Source: Nodularia sp. NIES-3585
GTDB taxonomy: Bacteria; Cyanobacteriota; Cyanobacteriia; Cyanobacteriales; Nostocaceae
Assembly (NCBI RefSeq): GCF_002218065.1
Contig: NZ_BDUB01000001.1
Span: 135,567 to 199,566 of the forward strand
DNA: 64,000 bases
Reading direction: 5' to 3'
The number at the start of each line of letters is the position of its first letter. The first letter of the stretch is position 1. Shown here piece by piece: positions 53,179 through 61,003 of this stretch. Position numbers and translations under genes: made by a program. Under the pieces are notes generated by a model. That model saw only the letters and a list, made by a program, of their open reading frames with translations, did no database searches and was not told the origin of the DNA.

Positions 53179-54597
53179 TCACTGGTTATTAAACCACCAA
53201 GGGTCATGACTAGAATTAGTTTTAATCAAAAATGCTTTTTTTCGCAGGAAGCGTTTGATTGACGCTGGTCCCATGCGTGACCCACCCATACCGGAGAATT
53301 TGAAAGAATTCTTTTCTCCTTCGTAGATGATGGCAGTCAAAGCGGCATCGTTGATACTGATAGCACCTGCATCAATGTGTTCCGCAACTGCTAAGGCTTC
53401 TGCTTCTGTCTCGGCAAACACCGCAGCACTCAGTCCATAGATAGAGTCATTTGCTAAGTATACCGCTTCCTCTACTGTGGGAAATGGCATGACTGGCATG
53501 ATGGGGCCAAAAGTTTCTTCTGTCATCACTTTCATTGAATGGTTGACTTGGGTGATAACTGTGGGACGACACCACCAAGCCCCACCTAATTGTTCTACTT
53601 TACCGCCACAATGGATTAATGCGCCCTTTTCGACGGCATCTAGAAGATGGTCGTGAATAATTGCGGCTTGTTTTTCGGCAATGATGGGGCCAATGTCTCC
53701 ACTCTCAACTCTGGGATGGGCTAACTGCAAACGATGGGCTTTGGCTACGAGTTGATGATAAAACTCTTCAAATATTGATTCGGCAACGTAAATTCTCTCA
53801 ATTGAAAGGCACGACTGTCCAGTATTGACGACTGAACCCCACAAAATTGCTGAGGTGGCTAATTCTAAATCGGCTGATTCTAAAACTATGGCGGGGTCTT
53901 TTCCACCTAATTCTAAAAAAGCGGGAATAAACCTTCTCGCTGCGGCTGCGGCTACTTTTCTGCCTGTGGCGAAACTGCCTGTAAAGCAGACTAAATCTAC
54001 ATTCTCTATCAGGGTAGCACCTGTTTCACTGGCTCCCTCAGCAAAACTTAATACGTCACGCAAATCTCGGACGGTATTGAGGGCTGTAATTAGTGGGGCG
54101 ACGAAGCGGGGGGCAATTTCACTGGGTTTGACGATGACGGCACAACCTGCCAATAATGCCGGAATAGTATCAATTGTAGACAGCAACAGGGGAAAGTTCC
54201 ACGGGCTAATTACTCCTACTAGGGGGTAAGGAACTGATGTTTGTTCCAGGGTGATGAAGGGGATGGCTGTATTTTTGGCTGAGGTTTCTAGTAATTCTGG
54301 GGCTAACCTACACCAACGGTCAATGCTAGCGAGGAAAGAGTCTATTTCTAATATTGAAGTTGACAGTCTCCCAGTATCACATACCAAAGCTTCTGTCAAA
54401 TCTTCACGCCGAAAGACTATGGCTTGCTTCCATTCTAGTAAAGCGTCAATTCTCGCTTCTATACCTATCTGTTGCCAGTGAATTTGCGCTCTCCGGGCGC
54501 GGTTACATTTGTGTGCCAACAGCCTGGGTGGTGGTGGGAGAATTACATAGTCGAATTTTCCTGTTCGGGGGTTACGGATTTCGATGGGTTTATTCAT
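53179..54597 (-). CDS. Aldehyde dehydrogenase family protein
   Basis: A 472-residue NAD(P)-dependent dehydrogenase. The key residues are present: the Asn in ISPWNFPLLLS, Glu in FLELGGKDPAIV, Cys in NTGQSCLSIERIY, and Glu-Thr-Phe-Gly-Pro in TEETFGPIMPVMPF. The FTGSFATGRKVAAAAARRFI stretch is the cofactor loop. The substrate is not identifiable. It lies 38 bp after the nitrilase-fold gene and 40 bp before the DUF3598-like gene, all leftward, so a shared function is likely. Confidence 0.92.
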   Translation of the reverse strand: MNKPIEIRNPRTGKFDYVILPPPPRLLAHKCNRARRAQIHWQQIGIEARIDALLEWKQAIVFRREDLTEALVCDTGRLSTSILEIDSFLASIDRWCRLAPELLETSAKNTAIPFITLEQTSVPYPLVGVISPWNFPLLLSTIDTIPALLAGCAVIVKPSEIAPRFVAPLITALNTVRDLRDVLSFAEGASETGATLIENVDLVCFTGSFATGRKVAAAAARRFIPAFLELGGKDPAIVLESADLELATSAILWGSVVNTGQSCLSIERIYVAESIFEEFYHQLVAKAHRLQLAHPRVESGDIGPIIAEKQAAIIHDHLLDAVEKGALIHCGGKVEQLGGAWWCRPTVITQVNHSMKVMTEETFGPIMPVMPFPTVEEAVYLANDSIYGLSAAVFAETEAEALAVAEHIDAGAISINDAALTAIIYEGEKNSFKFSGMGGSRMGPASIKRFLRKKAFLIKTNSSHDPWWFNNQ

Positions 54598-54635
54598 TAG
54601 TCGTTAGTTTTTATGTTTCATCCCCCTATTACAAG

Positions 54636-55700
54636 TTAAATTATGCCCAATGTGGCTAAACGTGCAATGGTTTTTTGTTGCGTTTCTATGAAGTGTTTGC
54701 GGTCTACTTCTCCCTTTAGCATGGTGTTTGCTGGATAAAAGTTTGACTGACTGTAACTTTGGGCGTAGAGTTCAAATCGTTGACGTGAGAGTAAATTATT
54801 TAACCCTGGACGGCGGCGATTGCGTCGTAATGCGGCTAAGTCAATCTCGGCAAAAGCTGTCATACTCTCGCCTGTAGCTGCCTTTGCTACTACTTTTCCC
54901 CGAAAATCGATGATTTTAGAACCACCGTCAGCCGAAGCCACGGGAATGGGAATATTATCTATACCTGCTGTATTAGCTGAGACTACGTAAGCCATATTTT
55001 CTACTGCACGAGAGATTTTCGCCGCGTCTTTAGGCGTGAATGTATTGTCATATACTTCAGATGTGGAGTGGACAAAAATTTCTGCGCCCCGCATTGCTAG
55101 ACACCTGGCTACTTCTGGATATAAAATTTCTTCTGATGCGATCGCTGCTAAATTACCAATAGCTGTTTTCGCAACGGGAAACACTCCCTCTAAACCATAG
55201 CAATCCAGATATTTATCCCAAACATCATGGGGTGTGGGCGTAAATAAAGAATTTAATCGTCGATAGCGTAAGATCATCGATCCAGAGGGGTCAATCACAA
55301 AGCTGGTTTGAAAATACAACCCCGGAAAATTGGGGTCGAGTTCGTAAGCATTACCAGCTAAAAATATTTGATGTTTTTGGGCAATTTTACCCAGTGCTTC
55401 ATACTCAGCACCAGCCATTTCTAGACAAGCTTTTTCTCCCCACACAGCCAAAGGTTCACCCATTGGGAAACCTGTGAGGAAATATTCTGGTAGGACAATT
55501 AAACGACAGTCAAAGCCAATAAAGGCAATACTAGCAGCGATTTGTTGCTCTAAGCGATGGATCGAGTTTAGCATCAGTTGTCTGGTTGCTTGGCGATTCC
55601 TACGGAGCGCTTCGCTATCGCCTGCTAAATTGACTGCATCACATTTAACTTGCAGTGCTAAGGCTCGAAATGATTCAATTTTCTCAGTGTTATCCGCCAT
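54636..55700 (-). CDS. Nitrilase-superfamily protein with altered catalytic residues
   Basis: A 354-residue carbon-nitrogen hydrolase-fold protein. The catalytic Glu is present (LIVLPEYFLTGFPMGEP). The catalytic Lys position (usual Y-R-K-L) reads RYRRLNSLF, and the nucleophile position (usual I-C-Y-D/E) reads AAIASEEILYPEVARCL, so Lys is Arg and Cys is Ser. The rest of the fold (MRGAEIFVHSTSEVYD, ISRAVENMAYVVSANTAGID) is well kept. It may be an inactive binder or use other chemistry. It heads a leftward operon with aldehyde dehydrogenase and DUF3598-like genes. Confidence 0.85.
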   Translation of the reverse strand: MADNTEKIESFRALALQVKCDAVNLAGDSEALRRNRQATRQLMLNSIHRLEQQIAASIAFIGFDCRLIVLPEYFLTGFPMGEPLAVWGEKACLEMAGAEYEALGKIAQKHQIFLAGNAYELDPNFPGLYFQTSFVIDPSGSMILRYRRLNSLFTPTPHDVWDKYLDCYGLEGVFPVAKTAIGNLAAIASEEILYPEVARCLAMRGAEIFVHSTSEVYDNTFTPKDAAKISRAVENMAYVVSANTAGIDNIPIPVASADGGSKIIDFRGKVVAKAATGESMTAFAEIDLAALRRNRRRPGLNNLLSRQRFELYAQSYSQSNFYPANTMLKGEVDRKHFIETQQKTIARLATLGII

Positions 55701-55772
55701 ACTGTTGGCTAATTTCCTAAAAATTAGGTTTTAAATGAAATTTTTATTATTGATTATGATCATAAATTTGAA

Positions 55773-55874
55773 CTGTTGCTGAATTAAGTTATGAATTTAT
55801 CTCACGCAGAGGCGCAGAGTCGCAGAGAGGAAGAGTTGAGGAGATGTATTTTTGGGATTTAAATTCAGCAACGC
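55773..55874. repeat. MITE-like inverted-repeat element (GTTGCTGAATT ends), second copy
   Basis: The left end CTGTTGCTGAATTAAGTTAT and the right end AAATTCAGCAACGC are inverted copies over at least 11 bp. The interior contains the STRR-like CACGCAGAGGCGCAGAGTCG. It resembles the element at 12441-12548, so it is a second, diverged member. Confidence 0.65.
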
Positions 55875-55878
55875 AGAA

Positions 55879-56856
55879 TTAATTTGTGGGTTGAAATGGC
55901 GTATATTTGCCTCCCAATGCTTCTACAATAGTGCGGGTATTAGCCTCCATCATTTTAATGTAAGAATCTCCATCACTGCCTTTTGCACCAATGGAATCAG
56001 CGTATAGTTCTCTGGGTGCTAATTTTACACCGGCTTCTTGGGCAACGGTGGTAATTAACGCTGGGTTAATTGTCGTTTCCGCAAAAATTGCCGGGACATT
56101 GTTTTTTTTGATTGACTCTACTAAACGCGTTACTGTTTGGGCGCTGGGTTGTTCTTCTGTGCTAATTCCAATTAATGTCCCCGCGATCGCAATCCCATAA
56201 GCTTTACCATAATATTGAAAAGCATCATGGGTGGTGACGAGTTGGCGTTTGTCTGCGGGAATAGTTTGTATCTGTTGATTAATCCAGTTATGCAACTGCT
56301 GTAATTCCTGAGTTAATTTTGACGCTCTTTGAGTAAATTCTGCTTCGTCTGCGGGGGATAATTTAATTAACTCATCTCGGATGACATTTGTCATGGCGAT
56401 CGCATTCTCTGCATTCCCCCACACATGAGGATCTGGTACAACTTTTCCTTCATATCCATCTAACTGTAAAGGTTTGACAACTTCCCCCACAGCTACCTTC
56501 CGCACCTTTTCTCCCGCCGCATTCATTAAATTAATCAGTCCTGGTTCTAAGTTGTAGCCGTTATACAAAATCAAGTCGGCTGTTTCTAAAACCCGGCTAT
56601 CTGCTGGTGTTGGTTCATAAACATGGGGGTCTACACCTGGTTGCAAAATACCAGTTAACTGAATTTCCTCTCCCCCTATTTCTTCAGCCAAATCAGCAAT
56701 AATGGTGCTAGTTGCAACTACTCGCGGCTGGTCATTTATTTCCGTAGAAATACGGCTAGAGTCTACTTGATTACACCCTCCGATAGAAATTCCTAACAAA
56801 ACTCCCACCACAGCTTGCCAGTATGATATGGCTTTTGAATGAGTAATTGCTTTCAT
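55879..56856 (-). CDS. TroA/ZnuA-type metal ABC transporter solute-binding lipoprotein
   Basis: A 325-residue cluster A-I binding protein with a lipobox-like signal (VGVLLGISIGGCN). Candidate metal ligands are His in GVDPHVYEP and PDPHVWGN, His in VTTHDAFQYYG, and Asp in ELYADSIGAKG: an H-H-H-D set as in TroA, rather than the H-H-E-D set of MntC/PsaA. There is no His-rich loop, so Zn versus Mn is open. It is divergent from the transporter ATPase gene, as znuA is from znuCB in E. coli; the shared promoter holds direct repeats. Confidence 0.9.
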   Translation of the reverse strand: MKAITHSKAISYWQAVVGVLLGISIGGCNQVDSSRISTEINDQPRVVATSTIIADLAEEIGGEEIQLTGILQPGVDPHVYEPTPADSRVLETADLILYNGYNLEPGLINLMNAAGEKVRKVAVGEVVKPLQLDGYEGKVVPDPHVWGNAENAIAMTNVIRDELIKLSPADEAEFTQRASKLTQELQQLHNWINQQIQTIPADKRQLVTTHDAFQYYGKAYGIAIAGTLIGISTEEQPSAQTVTRLVESIKKNNVPAIFAETTINPALITTVAQEAGVKLAPRELYADSIGAKGSDGDSYIKMMEANTRTIVEALGGKYTPFQPTN

Positions 56857-56862
56857 ATAGTT

Positions 56863-56929
56863 GTTACACTGGTTATCATATTTTTCTCATTTTTCAGGTT
56901 ACACTATTCTCATATTCTTTTCATTTTTC
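56863..56929. promoter_or_regulatory. Tandem ~33-bp repeats in the divergent metal-transporter promoter
   Basis: Two head-to-tail copies begin GTTACACT at 56863 and 56898 and continue TTATCATATT / TTCTCATATT then CTCATTTTTC / TTCATTTTTC. They lie between the starts of the binding-protein gene (56856) and the ATPase gene (56945). A TTATCA half-site is present in copy 1. The position suits a metal sensor such as Zur or MntR, but no complete canonical box was recognised. Confidence 0.5.
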
Positions 56930-56944
56930 TTGGGATTCCTCAAA

Positions 56945-57739
56945 ATGAGAACTGTTAACTTGCCCTTAAACGCTGTCTACCCCATGCAAGACACCCTCAC
57001 GCCCACCACTGCAAGCATTAATATTGCCCATGTCAGTGTGCATTACCGGACAGATGAAGCTTTAAGAGATGTTAACTGTATTGTCAAACCCAGCAGAATT
57101 ACGGGGATTTTTGGACCGAATGGGGCGGGAAAAAGTACCTTAATGAAAGCGATGCTGGGCTTAGTTCCTCTCAGTAGCGGCACAGTCCTGTATCAAACAA
57201 AACCTTTGATGCAGCAATTAGAGAAAATTGCATATATCCCACAGCGTAGCCAAATTGACTGGACTTATCCAGCGACAGTTTGGGATGTGGCGATTATGGG
57301 AAGGGTAAAAAAGACAGGTTGGTTGCGGAGTTTTTCCGCAGTTAGTCGCCAAGAAACCAAAAACGCCCTCAAACGTGTGGAAATGTTTGCACATCGCGAT
57401 CGCCCCATAGGAGAATTATCAGGGGGACAGCAACAAAGGGTATTTTTAGCCCGTGCTTTGGCACAGCAAGCAGATATATACTGCTTTGATGAACCATTGG
57501 TAGGGATTGACCAAAAAACCCAAGCGGTGATTTTTGAAGTCTTCCATGAACTGGCGGCGGCTGGTAAAATTGTCCTGGTAGTTAATCACGACTTAGGCGA
57601 ATCCATCACCCACTTTGATGATTTAATTTTACTAAATCGGGAATTAATCGCTACAGGTTTACGGCAGCAAGTTTTGACAAAGCAAAACCTCTATCGTGCC
57701 TACAACGGACAGGTAATGTACTTTGATGATGCTGCTTAA
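56945..57739 (+). CDS. Zn/Mn ABC transporter ATP-binding protein (ZnuC/MntA-like)
   Basis: A 264-residue ABC ATPase from ATG 56945; ATG 56984 (MQDTLTPTTAS) is an alternative. Walker A is GIFGPNGAGKSTLMKAM, the signature LSGGQQQRVFLARAL, Walker B DIYCFDEPLVGID and the H-loop LVVNHDLGES. YIPQRSQIDWTYPATVWDVA is typical of Mn/Zn family ATPases. Its natural partner permease is 2.04 kb downstream (59780), because a two-gene ATPase/TOPRIM cassette separates them. Confidence 0.92.
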   Translation: MRTVNLPLNAVYPMQDTLTPTTASINIAHVSVHYRTDEALRDVNCIVKPSRITGIFGPNGAGKSTLMKAMLGLVPLSSGTVLYQTKPLMQQLEKIAYIPQRSQIDWTYPATVWDVAIMGRVKKTGWLRSFSAVSRQETKNALKRVEMFAHRDRPIGELSGGQQQRVFLARALAQQADIYCFDEPLVGIDQKTQAVIFEVFHELAAAGKIVLVVNHDLGESITHFDDLILLNRELIATGLRQQVLTKQNLYRAYNGQVMYFDDAA

Positions 57740-57849
57740 CTTTCCCCTATCTCTGCAAAACGTATAAATATTTGTGCTTGTATAAGTCAAAAACATACAG
57801 ATATCTGATTTTAGCGTCAGGTATATTAAGTACTGTTATATTTAAAAAT

Positions 57850-58992
57850 ATGCTGGAAAAAGTAATACTTCATAATTTCAAAAGCCATAAATCTACAGAA
57901 CTTAATTTCGATAGTTCCCGATTACATGGACTCGTAGGAAAAAACAGTGCTGGTAAAACCAGCGTTCTACAAGCATTGCATAATCTAAGTAGACTTGCTG
58001 GTGAAAAATCATCATTTGCAAAGATATTTCAAAATGATAAATCACCCCAATTTATTACAACAGTTGGGGAAACAGATATGTCTGTGACTGCAAGTGGTTT
58101 TTGGGGTTATAAACATCGCCAAAATTGGCAAGCTTCTTATGCTTGGCAGTATGACATTAATAATTATAAATGGTATCCAACAGCATCATATAATATAAAT
58201 GAGAAAGAATATAGTGAGGAAGGATGGAACGAATCATTAAGTGAATCTCCAGATGCAATTCGTAGGTCTTTAAAACATACTGTTTATCTGAAGTTAGTTG
58301 CAAGTAATTTGGCTCAACCAGCTTATAGTAACGAAGTCACACCGAGAGTTGAGTTCGACGGTTCAGGATTAGCACCCACTTTAGATTTTTTGCGTGATGA
58401 AGCTCCAGATAAATTTCAATTAATAGAAGAAATGTTAAGTCGAATTGTGCCAAATGTACGTAAAATTGGCATGAAAAGGGCAAAAGTTCCAGTCATTCGC
58501 CAACGTTTAATCGAAGTTGATGGTAGGTCTATTTCCTATGATGAAACTCAGGAAATGACAGGTCAAGAAGTTGTGTTAGATATGAACACAGGTGAGCGTA
58601 TTCCAGCCCATGCAATTAGCGAAGGAACAATGCTAACTTTAGGCTTGCTCACTGTGTTGATGAATCCTAATCAACCTAATTTAGTTTTACTAGATGATAT
58701 TGAACAAGGACTTCATCCCCAAGCACAACGTCAGTTAATGACTGTTTTTAAGGAAATTATTGCCCAAAATCCCAATCTACAAATTATCTTTTCTACTCAT
58801 TCTCCTTATATTATAGATGAACTTGTGCCTTCTCAAGTCCATATATTAAATAACAGTAACTCAGGTTTCACAATTACCAAACGTTTGGATAAACATCCTG
58901 ATGTAGAATGGGCAAAAGAAACCTTGACAACTGGTGAGTTTTGGGATGCGGAAGGGGAAGATTGGGTGGTTGAAGGAGGAGTGAGTGCTTGA
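57850..58992 (+). CDS. OLD/AAA15-like ATPase of an inserted two-gene cassette
   Basis: From ATG 57850 (MLEKVILHNFKSHKSTELNF) the protein has 380 residues; a longer TTG frame from 57772 is not supported. It is an ABC/SMC-type ATPase of the AAA_15/AAA_21 group: Walker A HGLVGKNSAGKTSVLQAL (~26-43), signature AISEGTMLTLGLL (~255-267), Walker B NLVLLDDIEQGLHPQAQRQL (~277-296), and H-loop IFSTHSPYIIDE (~313-324). The Walker B Glu position reads Asp (DDIE). It overlaps the TOPRIM-like gene by 8 bp. No HIP1 occurs in the gene. Known relatives act in anti-phage defence. Confidence 0.88.
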   Translation: MLEKVILHNFKSHKSTELNFDSSRLHGLVGKNSAGKTSVLQALHNLSRLAGEKSSFAKIFQNDKSPQFITTVGETDMSVTASGFWGYKHRQNWQASYAWQYDINNYKWYPTASYNINEKEYSEEGWNESLSESPDAIRRSLKHTVYLKLVASNLAQPAYSNEVTPRVEFDGSGLAPTLDFLRDEAPDKFQLIEEMLSRIVPNVRKIGMKRAKVPVIRQRLIEVDGRSISYDETQEMTGQEVVLDMNTGERIPAHAISEGTMLTLGLLTVLMNPNQPNLVLLDDIEQGLHPQAQRQLMTVFKEIIAQNPNLQIIFSTHSPYIIDELVPSQVHILNNSNSGFTITKRLDKHPDVEWAKETLTTGEFWDAEGEDWVVEGGVSA

Positions 58993-59770
58993 GTTTATTG
59001 TCATAGTTGAAAGTGGTGCAGATTATAGAACTGCTACTAAGTTAGCCGAGCGCGTTTTGAAGGAAAAAGTTGATTGGTTAGATGATTTTCTTATTCAACA
59101 TATTTATCACTGGACTGGTTTAGAGGAAAGAACAAAATATTCTTGTTGGAGAGACATTACAAAAATTATTGATGATGCAAAACAACAATTAAAATATAAA
59201 GCACCCAGATTTCTAGGTCATAATAGTAACGGAGTACCTTTTAAAGCCGATGGAGCAACGGCTATGAAGGCTCTTAATTTAGTACTTTTTCTGCAAAAAA
59301 CACGAAAAGAGATTAAAGCTATTTTATTCATCCGTGATTTAGATAATCAACAAGATCGTAAAGAAGGACTTGAACAAGCACGTTTAGAACATATAAATCG
59401 AAAACTTAAATTAGAAATTGTGATTGGTGCGGCTGATACAAAACGTGAAGTATGGGTTTTAAATGGGTTTATTCCATCTAATCAACAAGAAGAAAAAAAT
59501 CTAGACTTAATTAAAAATAAAAATCAGTTGACTTTTGACCCTTGCATAGAGTCTCACAAATTACGTTCTACTTCAGAGACAGAACCTGACCGAAACAGAA
59601 ATGTAAAAGTAATACTTGAACAATTAACCAAAAAAGATATGGAACGGGAAAAACAATGTTGGGAAGATACAAGTTTAGAAATTTTACGTGAAAGAGGTGT
59701 AAATACAGGATTAACAGATTATCTTCAAGAAGTTGAGCAAAGATTAGTTGCAATTATTTTGTCTTTGTAA
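58985..59770 (+). CDS. TOPRIM-like partner protein of the cassette ATPase
   Basis: A 261-residue protein beginning at GTG 58985, inside the last codons of the ATPase gene. The N-terminus has the TOPRIM-like strand and Glu (FIVIVESGADYRTATKLAER, Glu9). A second acidic pair follows at 118 and 120 (ILFIRDLDNQQD), matching the D-x-D of TOPRIM nucleases and topoisomerases. Next come VIGAADTKREVWVLNGFIP and a helical C-terminal part. Function is inferred: nuclease partner of the ATPase. No exact family is recognised. It stops 9 bp before the transporter permease start. Confidence 0.75.
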   Translation: MLEFIVIVESGADYRTATKLAERVLKEKVDWLDDFLIQHIYHWTGLEERTKYSCWRDITKIIDDAKQQLKYKAPRFLGHNSNGVPFKADGATAMKALNLVLFLQKTRKEIKAILFIRDLDNQQDRKEGLEQARLEHINRKLKLEIVIGAADTKREVWVLNGFIPSNQQEEKNLDLIKNKNQLTFDPCIESHKLRSTSETEPDRNRNVKVILEQLTKKDMEREKQCWEDTSLEILRERGVNTGLTDYLQEVEQRLVAIILSL

Positions 59771-59779
59771 TAAATACTT

Positions 59780-60625
59780 ATGTTAGAAGCATTAATTGAG
59801 CCATTGCAATACAGCTTTATGCAGCGATCGCTCGTGATTGCCATTATAGTCGGCTTGCTGTGTGCAGTTGTGGGCAGTTACTTGATGGTGCAAAGACTAG
59901 CATTACTGGGTGATGCGATTAGTCATTCAGTTTTACCAGGACTAGCGATCGCCTTTATGCTAGGAGGCAATATCTATTTTGGCGCATTTATTGCCGGAGT
60001 TGTGAGTACAATGGCGATCGCCTGGATTCAAACGCGATCGCCAATCAAAGAAGATGCCGCAATGGGTATAGTCCTTTCTGCATTTTTTGCCTTGGGTATC
60101 ACCTTAATTACTATTATTCAAAAAAATCAAAAAATCGACCTGAATCACTTTCTTTTTGGTAACATTCTCGGCGTGACATCTAACGAAGTGCGAGACACAG
60201 CCATTATTGCCGCTATAGTTTTAATAGTTATTTTCTTACTATACAAAGAACTCTTATTTTACACCTTCGACCCGTTAGGCGCACAAGCCGCAGGTTTGCC
60301 AGTTAATCGGCTAAATTTTGGACTAATGCTGCTAATTGCCTTAACAATAGTTGCCAGCATGAAAACCGTAGGTGTGATTTTAGTATTATCACTGTTAATT
60401 ACACCCGGAGCAACCGCCTATCTGTTAGTTAAACGCCTACATCAGGTAATGATTTTAGGGGGATTCATTGGGGTAATTTCCAGTATTAGCGGGATGTACC
60501 TCAGCTACTTTTATAACTTACCCTCTGGTCCCGCCATCGTCTTAGTAGTATCAGGATTATTTCTATTAGCATTACTATTCAGTCCCAGACACGGAATTTT
60601 TACACCAAAAATAAATCAGAAATAA
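59780..60625 (+). CDS. Zn/Mn ABC transporter permease (ZnuB/MntB-like)
   Basis: A 281-residue membrane protein with about eight membrane segments. It has the ABC-3 family motifs GDAISHSVLPGLAIAFMLGG (~47-66) and FDPLGAQAAGLPVNRLNFGL. MKTVGVILVLSLLITPGATA is the coupling region. It is the permease of the divergent-binding-protein transporter, but the TOPRIM-like gene lies directly upstream (9-bp gap), so it may be expressed with that cassette. It has four HIP1 sites in its first 265 bp (59825, 59946, 60015, 60035, all GCGATCGC). Confidence 0.93.
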   Translation: MLEALIEPLQYSFMQRSLVIAIIVGLLCAVVGSYLMVQRLALLGDAISHSVLPGLAIAFMLGGNIYFGAFIAGVVSTMAIAWIQTRSPIKEDAAMGIVLSAFFALGITLITIIQKNQKIDLNHFLFGNILGVTSNEVRDTAIIAAIVLIVIFLLYKELLFYTFDPLGAQAAGLPVNRLNFGLMLLIALTIVASMKTVGVILVLSLLITPGATAYLLVKRLHQVMILGGFIGVISSISGMYLSYFYNLPSGPAIVLVVSGLFLLALLFSPRHGIFTPKINQK

Positions 60626-60669
60626 CGGCATCCTCAATAAGTTATACCATTGAAAAATTTATACTTTTT

Positions 60670-60698
60670 AACCCCTCTCCTTAGTAAGGAGAGGGGTT
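60670..60698. repeat. 14-bp perfect inverted repeat after the permease
   Basis: AACCCCTCTCCTTA and its complement TAAGGAGAGGGGTT flank a single central G. It may stop transcription of the permease operon but lacks a T-run. Such C/T-rich inverted repeats recur in the window near 22500 (CCTCACCCTAACCCTCTGG) and 60840. Confidence 0.7.
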
Positions 60699-60716
60699 AG
60701 GGGTGAGGTTCAGTTC

Positions 60717-60795
60717 GTAGGGTGTGTTTTCGCGTAGCGCAACGCACCATCCTAAATTTCCGTGCGTTAGGACTAAAGTCCATAACGCACCCTAC
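60717..60795. repeat. Inverted repeat related to MITE family A core
   Basis: GTAGGGTGTGTT at the left and AACGCACCCTAC at the right are inverted copies. The interior has GTGCGTTAGGACTAAAGTCC, matching the GTGCGTTAGGCTAAAGCC core of the family A elements at 14158, 34005 and 36167. Confidence 0.65.
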
Positions 60796-61003
60796 CAAAT
60801 GAAAGGTTTTTGGACTTGTGTGTACACCGTAGTTACTAAGGAGAGGGGTGAGGTTCAGTATTTTATTAAATCCACATTCCTCGTTAACCGGACTTGATAT
60901 GATACCAATTACCCAACGGATAAATTAGAAAATACTAACAAAAAATACTGCGTAGTTTGAATTTGTCAGCTAATCTAACAACAGCAGTTTATTCCGCAAC
61001 AAA

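Larger units (their letters stand above)
60626..61003. other. 378-bp repeat-rich intergenic region after the permease
   Basis: It contains a perfect palindrome at 60670-60698, then a repeat at 60717-60795. It also has a second partial copy of AAGGAGAGGGGTGAGGTTCA near 60838. From 60860 it is AT-rich, and I see no gene. Confidence 0.6.

Noticed and set aside
53825-54229. 134-codon plus-strand ORF inside the aldehyde dehydrogenase gene
   Set aside because: It is antisense to a complete, well-conserved gene and has no recognisable domain.
57772-57849. 26-residue N-terminal extension of the cassette ATPase
   Set aside because: It starts with TTG and adds a hydrophobic stretch; the ATPase fold begins at ATG 57850 (MLEKVILHNFKSH).
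60670-60698. Strong intrinsic terminator after the permease
   Set aside because: The stem is perfect but lacks a T-run on either strand, so I list it as a repeat.
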